From positions 1 to 64,000 of the forward strand of contig JALXWS010000008.1 of the NCBI GenBank assembly GCA_025144025.1: a stretch of 64,000 bases of DNA, in the 5' to 3' direction. Made by a program: the position numbers and the translations under genes. Shown one piece after another: positions 29,675 to 37,517 of the stretch. Under the pieces are notes generated by a model, which saw only the letters and a program-made list of their open reading frames with translations, did not search any database and was not told the DNA's origin. This stretch comes from Corynebacterium sp. p3-SID1241 (lineage in GTDB: Bacteria; Actinomycetota; Actinomycetes; Mycobacteriales; Mycobacteriaceae). Positions within the stretch are counted from its first letter, which is position 1. Each line of letters begins with the position of its first letter.

Positions 29675-30217
29675 CTAACTTGTCCCCGCGATGAGATCCT
29701 TGCGGGCGCGGGCCACGCGGGAGCGAATCGTTCCTACTCGTACGCCGGCGATCTTGGCCGCCTCTTCATAGGTATAGCCCAGCACTTGGGTAAGGATGAG
29801 CGCTTCGCGGCGGTCGGCCGGGAGGGCATCGATAAGCGTACGGGCGTCGATCCAGTCGCTCCACGCCGCAGAGTCTTCCGGTGCCGCGTCCATCGCGTCC
29901 TCATACTCCGTCGCGGATTTGCGCGGCCGCGCCATATCGTGGCGAATATTATCCACCCACACGCGCCGGGCTAGGGACAGCAACCACGTGCGCGCCGAGG
30001 CGCGAGCCGCGAAGCGGGGCAGGGCGCTAATGACGCGGAGATAGGTCTCCTGGGTGAGATCATCGGCGCCTTCCGGACCGCCCAAATGAGCCAGCAAACG
30101 CCACACATCATCCTGGGTGGCCTTGATAAACTCCGTCAGCGCCGCGCGGTCGCCGCGCCCGGCCCTCAGGGCTAGATCGGTGACGCGGGCGTCGTCTGCT
30201 GCGGAGTGGTGGGTCAC
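29675..30217 (-). CDS. sigC: ECF-family RNA polymerase sigma factor
   Basis: A 180-residue ECF sigma factor. Region 2 includes DDLTQETYLRVISALPRFAARASARTWLLSLARRVWVD, and region 4 is the helix-turn-helix ALPADRREALILTQVLGYTYEEAAKIAGVRVGTIRSRVARAR. There is no anti-sigma gene beside it. The pairing with the divergent katA is the arrangement I recall for C. glutamicum sigC, which responds to electron-transfer/heme-copper status. The name rests on this synteny. On the minus strand TAGATT (30225-30230) lies seven bases before GTG 30217, so the mRNA is probably leaderless. Confidence 0.88.
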   Translation of the reverse strand: MTHHSAADDARVTDLALRAGRGDRAALTEFIKATQDDVWRLLAHLGGPEGADDLTQETYLRVISALPRFAARASARTWLLSLARRVWVDNIRHDMARPRKSATEYEDAMDAAPEDSAAWSDWIDARTLIDALPADRREALILTQVLGYTYEEAAKIAGVRVGTIRSRVARARKDLIAGTS

Positions 30218-30323
30218 CTGAATGAATCTACCAGCACCCCTTACACTCCTTTGCGAGCCCTGACAACCGTGCGAAGTTTTGCCACACTGGTGCTATCTAA
30301 CCGCACAATGCCAGGAGGCAAAT

Positions 30324-31874
30324 ATGAGTGAATTTACCGCTGATGACATCCTGAACAAGGGCCAGCGCCCCGCTGGCAAGGGAAATACCACCCGCCCGTC
30401 CGGCCAGCCGGTGCCGTCCGAGAACACCTCGGTAACCGCTGGCCAGCAGGGGCCAGTGGCGCTCAATGACATCCACCTTATTGAAAAGCTCGCGCATTTT
30501 AACCGTGAGCGCGTGCCAGAGCGCACCCCGCACGCTAAGGGTCACGGCGCCTTTGGTGAGCTGCACATCACTGAAGACGTTTCTGCATATACCAAGGCTA
30601 AGGTCTTCCAAAAGGGCACCGTTACCCCGATGATGGGCCGTTTTTCTACCGTCGCCGGCGAGCAGGGCTCTCCGGACACTTGGCGCGATGTGCACGGCTT
30701 TGCTCTGCGCTTTTATACCGAAGATGGCAATCTCGACATCGTGGGCAATAACACCCCGGTCTTCTTTGTCCGCGATGGTCTGAAGTTCCCAGACTTCATT
30801 CACTCCCAGAAGCGCTTGGGTACCAATGGTCTGCGCGATGCCGATATGCAGTGGGATTTCTGGACTCGTAACCCGGAATCCGCCCACCAGGTCACCTACC
30901 TCATGGGCGATCGCGGTACCCCGAAGTCCACCCGCCACCAGAATGGCTATGGGTCCCACACCTTCCAGTGGGTTAATGAACAGGGCGAGGCCTTCTGGGT
31001 GAAGTACCACTTCAAGACCCGCCAGGGCGTAGAGAACTTCACCGATGAAGAGGCCACCACCACCGCTGGCCAGAACCCGGATTGCCACCGCGAGGATCTT
31101 TATAACGCCATCGAGGAGGGCAACTACCCGGTCTGGGACGTGAAGGTGCAGATCATGCCGCTGGATGAGGCGGAGAATTACCGCTTTAACCCCTTCGACC
31201 TGACCAAGGTCTGGTCCAAGAAGGACTACCCGCTGCATGATGTGGGATACTTCGTCCTCAATCGCAATCCACGCAACTTCTTTGCCCAGATTGAGCAGGT
31301 GGCGCTCGATCCTTCCAATATTGTGCCGGGCGTTGGCCTATCCCCAGACAAGATGCTGCAGGCTCGCGTCTTTGCTTATGCTGACCAGCAGCGCTACCGC
31401 ATCGGACCGAACTATAAGCACCTGCCGGTCAACCAGCCGCAGAACGTGGACCAGGTCAATACTTATGAGCATGAGGGCCCGATGCAGTACCTCTTCAACG
31501 CTCCGGAGGATCCGGTCTATTCGCCCAACCGCTATGAGAAGGGCACGGGCGTGCTTGACGACGCCGCCGTAAACGACCGGTCCCAGCTGGAGACCACCAC
31601 CGCCGCGGAGCTGTACATCAACCCGAACTCCCACGGAAGCGACTTGGTACGTGCACCGTATGTTCGCCACGCCGAGGACGATGACTTTGTCCAGGCTCGC
31701 GACCTGTACGAGAACGTCTACGATGATGCCGCCAAGGAGCGCTTGGTCACCAATATCACCAACGCGATGGCCGGCGTATCCGAGGAGACCGAGGAGCGCG
31801 TGTACCAGTACTGGACCAACGTTCATCCCGCCCTTGGCCAGCGCGTACGCGAGGTCTACACCGAAAAGAAGTAG
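30324..31874 (+). CDS. katA: Monofunctional heme catalase
   Basis: A 516-residue clade-type catalase that splits hydrogen peroxide into water and oxygen. The active-site histidine lies in RTPHAKGHGAFGEL near residue 70, the distal asparagine in DIVGNNTPVFFVRD near 142, and the heme-ligand tyrosine in RVFAYADQQRYRIG near 352. AGGAGG at 30313-30318 fixes the start at ATG 30324; an upstream in-frame ATG at 30279 lacks support. TTGCCA and TATCTA, about 16 bases apart, form a likely promoter just upstream. It is divergent from sigC. Confidence 0.96.
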   Translation: MSEFTADDILNKGQRPAGKGNTTRPSGQPVPSENTSVTAGQQGPVALNDIHLIEKLAHFNRERVPERTPHAKGHGAFGELHITEDVSAYTKAKVFQKGTVTPMMGRFSTVAGEQGSPDTWRDVHGFALRFYTEDGNLDIVGNNTPVFFVRDGLKFPDFIHSQKRLGTNGLRDADMQWDFWTRNPESAHQVTYLMGDRGTPKSTRHQNGYGSHTFQWVNEQGEAFWVKYHFKTRQGVENFTDEEATTTAGQNPDCHREDLYNAIEEGNYPVWDVKVQIMPLDEAENYRFNPFDLTKVWSKKDYPLHDVGYFVLNRNPRNFFAQIEQVALDPSNIVPGVGLSPDKMLQARVFAYADQQRYRIGPNYKHLPVNQPQNVDQVNTYEHEGPMQYLFNAPEDPVYSPNRYEKGTGVLDDAAVNDRSQLETTTAAELYINPNSHGSDLVRAPYVRHAEDDDFVQARDLYENVYDDAAKERLVTNITNAMAGVSEETEERVYQYWTNVHPALGQRVREVYTEKK

Positions 31875-31907
31875 CCCTTTCGCGGCCGCACTTGCGCAGT
31901 AATCAGC

Positions 31908-31955
31908 CCGCCCCGTTTCGCACACCGTTGTGGTGCGTTACGGGGCGGTTTCCTT
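31908..31955 (+). terminator. Terminator after katA
   Basis: CCGCCCCGT and ACGGGGCGG close a hairpin with an inner CGCAC/GTGCG stem, followed by TTTCCTT. The converging lipoprotein gene may also use it. Confidence 0.75.
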
Positions 31956-31963
31956 CTGCGCAG

Positions 31964-32566
31964 CTAGTCGCAGCGGCGCATATTTTCGGTTAGGAAAGCC
32001 GGAGCGCCCTCGGCGGCCCACTTATCCACGTCGTAGCACGGGGCGGTTAGGCCGGAGGTAGCCTCGCCGATGGACTCAATGGCTACCCACTGGCCGTCCT
32101 CGTAGCGCGCCCATACCGTCCAGTCCGTACTGTCCTTGCCAAAGTGCGCCCATTGGCCATCGCAGTCATTGACCCGGATATTGGTCATACTTGGCGCTGC
32201 GGGTTGCAGTGCTTCTGGGGAACAGTCACCGCGGCCGGAATCGGCAGAGGCGGCGGCGTTGTCTTTGCTTTTCTCCTCGCCTGATTCGGCGGGCGCTTCG
32301 GTGGAGGAATCTTCTTTATTTGTAGGCTCTGATTCCGTAGCTTCGCCTGCATCGCTCTCTGCTTCCGAGGCTTCGGATTCGCTCGTTATTTCTTCGGAAG
32401 AGGTCTCTTCGGTGGAGGAGCTTACTGCGGCCGCGGCGGCCTCGGAGAACTCAGGCTCTCCTGAAGTCTCCGCATCATCGGAGCAGGCAATAAGGCTGAA
32501 ACACAGCGGCGCGATGGCTGCGGCGGTAAGGACACGGGAGGCGGAAAGGGAATAATTGTGGGCCAT
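31964..32566 (-). CDS. Secreted lipoprotein, low-complexity linker
   Basis: A 200-residue protein with a lipoprotein signal: a hydrophobic stretch ending in the lipobox SLIAC near residue 28. A Glu/Ser/Thr-rich linker of about 80 residues follows, then a compact cysteine-containing C-terminal domain (GRGDCSPEAL, NDCDGQWAHFG, LTAPCYDV, NMRRCD). The four cysteines probably form disulfides outside the membrane. Function unknown. The minus strand has TACGAT seven bases before ATG 32566, so I prefer this start to ATG 32575. It is convergent with katA. Confidence 0.75.
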   Translation of the reverse strand: MAHNYSLSASRVLTAAAIAPLCFSLIACSDDAETSGEPEFSEAAAAAVSSSTEETSSEEITSESEASEAESDAGEATESEPTNKEDSSTEAPAESGEEKSKDNAAASADSGRGDCSPEALQPAAPSMTNIRVNDCDGQWAHFGKDSTDWTVWARYEDGQWVAIESIGEATSGLTAPCYDVDKWAAEGAPAFLTENMRRCD

Positions 32567-32652
32567 GCCATACATCGTAGAGCAAGCGGCATTGCGATGG
32601 TGTTCGGCGCGCCTGCAACGGGGGAGTGACCTGCAACGATAGGTTCAGTAGC

Positions 32653-34101
32653 ATGACCTCACGCCTTGCTTCTCCGGATGCTGCACCCCCTTCTCGTTGG
32701 CGCAGCTTCCTGCTGATTGTTTTGCTTGCCCTGCCGCTGGTTATCGGAGCCGTGGTGGCGGGCTTTTCCCAGTGGGAACCCGCCCACGCTTGGTCTAGTG
32801 CCGCGCAGCCCTTTGGCGCCCCGCGGGAAAACTCCGCGTCCCCAGAGGTGAAGGAAGCTGCCGAAGCGGCTAGCCGCGCCCAAGCGCAGGCAAGCATGCT
32901 CAAATCGGGTGCCAAGCAGCTCGATGATGGCACGGGTGAGCTGAACAAGGGGGCGGATGAGCTCGGAGGGGGCGTCGGCAAGCTGGCGAATGGCTCCCAG
33001 GAGCTAGTTGCCGGCCTTAACCAGCTGCAATCCGGCACCAATACGCTTGGCGGCGGCGCAACGGAGCTGGCCAATGGCGTAGGCGGTGCCGTGGACCAAG
33101 TGGTGGGGCTCGGCGCCGTGCAAGGGCAAATTCTGCAGGCCATTGATGGCACGATGCACGATCTAGAAGGCAATAAGTCCAAAGAAGCCAAGCAGATTCG
33201 CTCGCAGCTTGGGGATCTTCGCGCGCAGGTGAATAACTTTCGCCTAGATAACTCGGTGACGGACCAGCTCAAAAAGCTCAAAGATGGTTCGCGCGATCTA
33301 TCGAATCAGCTGGCGGTAGATGGCTACGCCTACCACGATGGCGTGAACCAAGCCGTCTCTGGCGCACAGGAACTCAATGCAGGCATTGCGGAACTCAACC
33401 AGCGGGTCGATGAGGCGCTGGAGGGCGTGGACAAGCTTGACGACGGCGCCGGAAGGCTCTCCAGCATGGCTGCCCAAAACCAGACCAATGTGGGTGATAT
33501 TCAGCGTGCCTTACCCCCAGCGCAGGCCGCTTCCGAAGGGCCAGCGCACCTGCTCAGCCCCATAGTGGCGATGTTGATTTCTGCCTTGGTACTGCTGTCA
33601 GGCGCGGCGGCCGGTGTGGCCTGGCACCTGCGGCTTCGCCCCTGGCTAACGGTTCTTGGCGGTTCGGTGGCCGCGGTAGCCATCGGCGAGATCCTGCTCT
33701 TCATGCTCGCCACTGGCCTCACCCCCGCGGCGGCGGTCTGGGCCGGGGTGGCGCTGCTTTTAGGAGCCTTGTCCGCGGCGGCCATTACTCGCGGCTTGCT
33801 TGGAGCATTTGGCACTACCGCGGGTAGCATCATCGCAGTGCTTTTCGGCATCGGCCAGACGGCGCTGGTGGGCTGGTTGTGGAAATCCGCGGCCATCGCC
33901 GGTGTTTCTAAGCTGTGGCAGGTCGTTGCTAACCTGCTGCCGCTGAATTGGACTACCGCGGCTGTTACCGTAGCGGGCAACGAGGGCGAACAAGGTGTCT
34001 TGTGGGCTGGGATTGCGGTACTGCTCGCCGTCACTCTCATTGGGCTGAGTGCAAGGTGGTGGGCCCCATCCGCAGCAAAAACTGAGAAACCCATTAATTA
34101 A
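32653..34101 (+). CDS. YhgE/Pip-type membrane protein with heptad Leu/Gly repeats
   Basis: A 482-residue protein. One N-terminal membrane helix (SFLLIVLLALPLVIGAVVAGF) is followed by an extracytoplasmic coiled region of about 250 residues with repeats of the form x-x-x-L-x-x-G (LDDGTGELNKGADELGGG, LANGSQELVAGLNQLQSG), then about six helices at the C-terminus. This plan matches YhgE/Pip proteins, which relate to ESX-type secretion and phage-receptor proteins in Firmicutes; its job here is unknown. TAGGTT at 32640-32645 lies seven bases before ATG 32653 (leaderless). An exact 16-mer copy at 32968 encodes GVGKL within a repeat. Confidence 0.78.
   Translation: MTSRLASPDAAPPSRWRSFLLIVLLALPLVIGAVVAGFSQWEPAHAWSSAAQPFGAPRENSASPEVKEAAEAASRAQAQASMLKSGAKQLDDGTGELNKGADELGGGVGKLANGSQELVAGLNQLQSGTNTLGGGATELANGVGGAVDQVVGLGAVQGQILQAIDGTMHDLEGNKSKEAKQIRSQLGDLRAQVNNFRLDNSVTDQLKKLKDGSRDLSNQLAVDGYAYHDGVNQAVSGAQELNAGIAELNQRVDEALEGVDKLDDGAGRLSSMAAQNQTNVGDIQRALPPAQAASEGPAHLLSPIVAMLISALVLLSGAAAGVAWHLRLRPWLTVLGGSVAAVAIGEILLFMLATGLTPAAAVWAGVALLLGALSAAAITRGLLGAFGTTAGSIIAVLFGIGQTALVGWLWKSAAIAGVSKLWQVVANLLPLNWTTAAVTVAGNEGEQGVLWAGIAVLLAVTLIGLSARWWAPSAAKTEKPIN
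32968..32983 (+). repeat. Exact copy of 16-mer GGGGRCGTCGGCAAGC (R=G)
   Basis: Inside the YhgE-type gene, in the sense direction, read as GVGKL. Confidence 0.8.
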
Positions 34102-34186
34102 ATCTGAAAAAGCACACCTAAGAGGAAAAATTATTGGTAGAAACTGGGAATTTTGGTGCGCGCTACCGTTTTCATTTTACGAGTGC

Positions 34187-34192
34187 TACAGT
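34187..34192 (+). promoter_or_regulatory. Candidate -10 element of small RNA
   Basis: TACAGT places a start near 34199, directly before the first base of the structured region. The -35 element is weak. Confidence 0.35.
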
Positions 34193-34198
34193 TGGTCT

Positions 34199-34305
34199 TG
34201 CTCACAAAGCCTACTTAGGGGGTAGGCGAACGGTTTCTCCAATCCGTTGTGAGTGATAGGGAATAGGGACGACGCGGCGCTGTAGGGGCACCGCGTCGTT
34301 TCCCC
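34199..34305 (+). ncRNA. Candidate structured small RNA, three-way junction plus terminator
   Basis: This lies in the 447-base gap between 34101 and 34549, which has no gene. CTCACAA (34201-34207) pairs perfectly with TTGTGAG (34247-34253). Inside are GCCTAC/GTAGGC (34209-34214 with 34222-34227) and AACGG/CCGTT (34229-34233 with 34244-34248), although the last shares two bases with the outer stem. The two loops, TTAGGGG and TTTCTCCAAT, can pair over five of six positions. ACGACGCGG (34269-34277) and CCGCGTCGT (34291-34299) then form a terminator-like hairpin. I do not recognise a known RNA family. The remaining gap sequence up to 34454 shows nothing else except a CCCCA/TGGGG hairpin at 34302-34315. 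Confidence 0.4.
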
Positions 34306-34454
34306 ATATGTGGGGTGTTGAGCTGCAATTTTTGCGGAACATTCAGGAGAAATTGTTTAGCGCGTGTGGAATTGCGAGGCCGGCATCGCATTCCTTTTTG
34401 CTAGCTCCCTCTACACAGTTCCGCTTGCAGCGGTGTGGAATTCGGGGGTAGTGG

Positions 34455-34460
34455 TATACT
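34455..34460 (+). promoter_or_regulatory. Promoter of citrate transporter
   Basis: TATACT preceded by TGG gives an extended -10 element, TGGTATACT. Transcription would begin near 34467 and leave an 80-base leader with AAGGAG before the ATG. Confidence 0.5.
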
Positions 34461-34548
34461 TTGCACCTTCTCGGGGTTTAATCTGAGTCACACTCGCCTG
34501 TCTTCATGTCTTAGGGCATGGCGTGCCGTCGACTTGTGAAGGAGCATT

Positions 34549-35913
34549 ATGCAGACCCCGCTCGGGCTTACGGTCATGGGCCTCATCATCATCTTTGTGA
34601 CGGTGGGAATCCTGATCCGTGGCCGCGTCAATCCCATCATCCCTATGACGCTGGTGCCCGTTGTTGGTGCCTTAATTTGCGGATTTGGTCTAGGTGAAAT
34701 CTCTGACTTTTTCAGCGAAGGATTAACCTCCGTCATCAACGTCGTGGTGATGTTCATCTTTGCCATCATCTTCTTTGGCATATTGCAGGATGTTGGCCTT
34801 TTTACCCCGGTTATTCGGGCACTCATCAAGGCGACTCGGGGCAAAGTCATGGCCGTAACCTTGGGCACGGCGGCGATCGGCATTGTGGCACACCTTGACG
34901 GATCGGGCTCTACCACCTTCCTGATTACTATCCCCGCCTTGCTGCCTTTGTACCGTGCGCTTCACATGTCGCGTTATATTCTTATCACCATTGTGGCTAT
35001 GGCTGCCTCAGTGATGAATATGGTTCCCTGGGGTGGTCCGCTCGGCCGCGCCGGGGCGGTGGTTACGCAGGAACCTAACGCCATCTGGGTGCAGCTATTG
35101 CCGATTCAAGGCGTAGCGATTGTGCTGGTGTTCCTCTTGGCCGCGCTTTTGGGGTGGAAGGAACAGCGCCGCCTAGCCGGCTTGCGCGAAAGCGGCGAGC
35201 TAACGGGCGGCACCGCAGTAGATGTTGACGCTTTGGCCGATGATTTCTCCGCGGCACAAGTGCGTGAACAACAAAAACTGGGGTACCACTTCCGCGCAGG
35301 TCGCTGGGTGACCGTGGTTAATGTTGTAGTTGCCCTAGCGGTGCTAGCCGCCCTGCTGTCGGGTGTTGTCCCGCCCGCGCCGGCTTTCCTTATTGCTACG
35401 ACTATTACGTTGGCCATTAACTTCAGCGGATCGATGGAACAGGGCGAGGCACTGCGGCGTCATGCGCCTAATGCACTAGCTATGGCCGGCGTTATTCTTG
35501 CAGCCGCAATGTTCTTGGGCGTCCTCAATGAAACCAAAATGCTTGAGGAAATCGCCCTGACACTAGTGAATGTTCTGCCAGAGGGCGTTGCCCCGCACCT
35601 GCACGTGATTGTGGGCTTCTTCGGTGTGCCGCTTGATCTTTTGACCTCGACGGATGCGTATTACTTCTCGGTTCTTCCTATTGTTCAGGGAACCGTTGAA
35701 AGCTTTGGGGTCAGCGGCATGGGGGCGGCCTGCGCGCTCATTATTGGCAACGTGGTGGGTACCTTCGTCTCGCCCTTCTCGCCGGCATTATGGCTGGCGT
35801 TGGGGCTGGCAGAGGGGCAGATGGGCAAGTACCTCAAACTGGCTTTCCCGATTGCGTGGATTTTCTCCGCCATCTTGGTCGCCGTAGCGCTCTTCACTGG
35901 GATGCTGGGTTAG
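34549..35913 (+). CDS. CitMHS family citrate/divalent metal transporter
   Basis: A 454-residue protein with about 11-12 membrane helices. It matches the CitMHS family, whose members import citrate complexed with Mg2+ or Ca2+ together with protons. Family-like segments include AAIGIVAHLDGSGSTTFLITIPALLPLY near residue 108 and MNMVPWGGPLGRAG near 158. A hydrophilic loop lies at about 205-250, and a second conserved half contains DAYYFSVLPIV and GTFVSPFSPALWLALGLA. AAGGAG lies seven bases before the ATG. No two-component regulator is adjacent, unlike some other citrate-uptake loci. Confidence 0.88.
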   Translation: MQTPLGLTVMGLIIIFVTVGILIRGRVNPIIPMTLVPVVGALICGFGLGEISDFFSEGLTSVINVVVMFIFAIIFFGILQDVGLFTPVIRALIKATRGKVMAVTLGTAAIGIVAHLDGSGSTTFLITIPALLPLYRALHMSRYILITIVAMAASVMNMVPWGGPLGRAGAVVTQEPNAIWVQLLPIQGVAIVLVFLLAALLGWKEQRRLAGLRESGELTGGTAVDVDALADDFSAAQVREQQKLGYHFRAGRWVTVVNVVVALAVLAALLSGVVPPAPAFLIATTITLAINFSGSMEQGEALRRHAPNALAMAGVILAAAMFLGVLNETKMLEEIALTLVNVLPEGVAPHLHVIVGFFGVPLDLLTSTDAYYFSVLPIVQGTVESFGVSGMGAACALIIGNVVGTFVSPFSPALWLALGLAEGQMGKYLKLAFPIAWIFSAILVAVALFTGMLG

Positions 35914-35918
35914 TAACG

Positions 35919-35944
35919 AAAAGGCCCGCAGCGAAGCTGCGGGC
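35919..35944 (-). terminator. Terminator between citrate transporter and tRNA-Pro
   Basis: GCCCGCAGC-GAA-GCTGCGGGC (35924-35944) is a perfect nine-base stem. On the minus strand it ends in CCTTTT and terminates tRNA-Pro; it also lies just after the transporter stop. Confidence 0.8.
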
Positions 35945-35947
35945 TGA

Positions 35948-36024
<77 letters not shown>

Positions 36025-36101
36025 GCGTTCCGCCTCAAAAGCGGTACTGGAATACTTTAACGCAACCTGAGTGCATTCAACAAAACGGCAGGTGGCTGGG
36101 T

Positions 36102-37001
36102 TTAGTCCACCTCGGTGATTTTTAGCAGCGTGGCGGAAGGCCGGCAGAAGATGCGCGCGGGGGCAAATTTGGAGGTGCCCAAGCCGTTGGAGACGTGCAT
36201 CTTCATCGGACCAAAGTCATGAAGGCCCTGCACGCGCTCGCGGTCAATGCCGCAATTGGTCACCAGCGCGCGGGAACCGGGCAGGCAGATTTGGCCGCCG
36301 TGGGTGTGGCCAGACAGCGAGAGTTGGTAGCCGTCGTCCGCGAACTTCTCCAGCACGCGGGGCTCGGGGGCGTGGAGGAGGGCCAGCGACAGATCCGCGT
36401 CCTCGTTGGGCGGGCCTGCGATTTCGGAATAGTCATCTAGATCGTGGTGCGGGTCGTCCACGCCGGCGGCGGCAAGGCGCACGTTTCCCACCTTGAACTC
36501 GTGTCGCGCCTGGTTGGCATCGCGCCAGCCGTGCTCCATAAAGGCGGCGCGCATACCTCGCCATGGCAAATCCACGTAGGAAGGTTCGCGCTTTTTCCCT
36601 AGCAGGTACTTGAAGGGATTGACCGGCTGCGGCGCCCAGTAGTCGTTGGTGCCAAAAACAAAGAGGCCGGGCCGGGCCAGTAGCGGGCCGAGCGCGCGCA
36701 GCGTATCGGGAACGGCCTGCTGGTCGGAGAGATTATCGCCGGTGTTGACCACGAGGTCCGGCTCCAAGGCATCGAGGGCCGATACCCAGGCGATCTTGGT
36801 TTCCTGTCCTGGGATCATGTGTAGGTCGGACAGGTGTAGCAGCCGAAAATCCGGCTTGCCGCGCAGCGTGCCCTTAGGCAGGAGGGGAAGCGTATATTCC
36901 TTGAGCTCGAATTCGGTCAGTTCGCTATAGCCCCATGCTGCGGCGCCCAGGCCGGCAGCGGTGAGGCCGCCAAGAATACGTAGAAGTTTCACGGCTACCA
37001 C
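36102..37001 (-). CDS. Membrane-anchored metallophosphoesterase
   Basis: A 299-residue calcineurin-like phosphoesterase with one N-terminal membrane helix (LLRILGGLTAAGLGAAAWGY). The metal-binding motifs come in order: LLHLSDLHM near residue 55, VNTGDN near 85, GTNDYWAP near 117 (the GNHD motif with N and D kept), and SGHTHGGQICLPG near 230. The substrate is unknown. This order upstream of YqeY and PBP1A is familiar from corynebacteria. It is divergent from the YqeY gene with only 24 bases between starts, so the promoters overlap. Confidence 0.88.
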   Translation of the reverse strand: MVAVKLLRILGGLTAAGLGAAAWGYSELTEFELKEYTLPLLPKGTLRGKPDFRLLHLSDLHMIPGQETKIAWVSALDALEPDLVVNTGDNLSDQQAVPDTLRALGPLLARPGLFVFGTNDYWAPQPVNPFKYLLGKKREPSYVDLPWRGMRAAFMEHGWRDANQARHEFKVGNVRLAAAGVDDPHHDLDDYSEIAGPPNEDADLSLALLHAPEPRVLEKFADDGYQLSLSGHTHGGQICLPGSRALVTNCGIDRERVQGLHDFGPMKMHVSNGLGTSKFAPARIFCRPSATLLKITEVD

Positions 37002-37025
37002 ACTACCTGGCGTACATTGATAGGC

Positions 37026-37490
37026 ATGAGCGAGCTAAAGCAAACCATTCGTGCAGATCTGAAAACCGCAATGAAGGCGAAGGAGAAGCAGCGTACCAGC
37101 GCTATCCGTGCCTTGCTGGCGGCCATCCAGGCCGAAGAGACCAATGGTTCCCGGCATGAGCTGGAAGACGCAGACATCTTGAAGGTAATTGCGCGCGAGA
37201 TTAAAAAGCGCCGCGAGTCCGCCGAGGTTTATGAGGAAAACGGCCGTCCCGAGCTGGCAGAAGCAGAGCTTGCTGACGTCCCCTTTTTCGAGACCTACCA
37301 GCCCCGCCAGCTGGATGAGGCTGAGCTTAAGGCCTTGGTAGAAGAATCCATTGCCGAGGTCGAGGCTGAAAACGGCGAAGCACCCACCATGAAGCAGATG
37401 GGTGCAGTAATGAAGGTGGCCAATGCCAAGGCTGCCGGCCAGGCGGACGGCAAGCGCCTGTCCGCAGAGGTCAAGGAGCAGCTCAGCTAG
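37026..37490 (+). CDS. GatB/YqeY domain protein
   Basis: A 154-residue YqeY-family protein: LKTAMKAKEKQRTSAIRALLAAIQAEE at the N-terminus, VIAREIKKRRESAEVYEENGR in the middle, and MKQMGAVMKVANAKAAGQADGKRLS at the end. The family shares a fold with the tail of GatB and is thought to act in tRNA-linked amidation, but the role is not established. TACATT at 37013-37018 lies exactly seven bases before ATG 37026, which supports this start and a leaderless mRNA. A near copy of the 16-mer lies at 37268 (one mismatch). Confidence 0.9.
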   Translation: MSELKQTIRADLKTAMKAKEKQRTSAIRALLAAIQAEETNGSRHELEDADILKVIAREIKKRRESAEVYEENGRPELAEAELADVPFFETYQPRQLDEAELKALVEESIAEVEAENGEAPTMKQMGAVMKVANAKAAGQADGKRLSAEVKEQLS

Positions 37491-37517
37491 ATTGAGTGCG
37501 TCCTCGACAGGCAAGGC

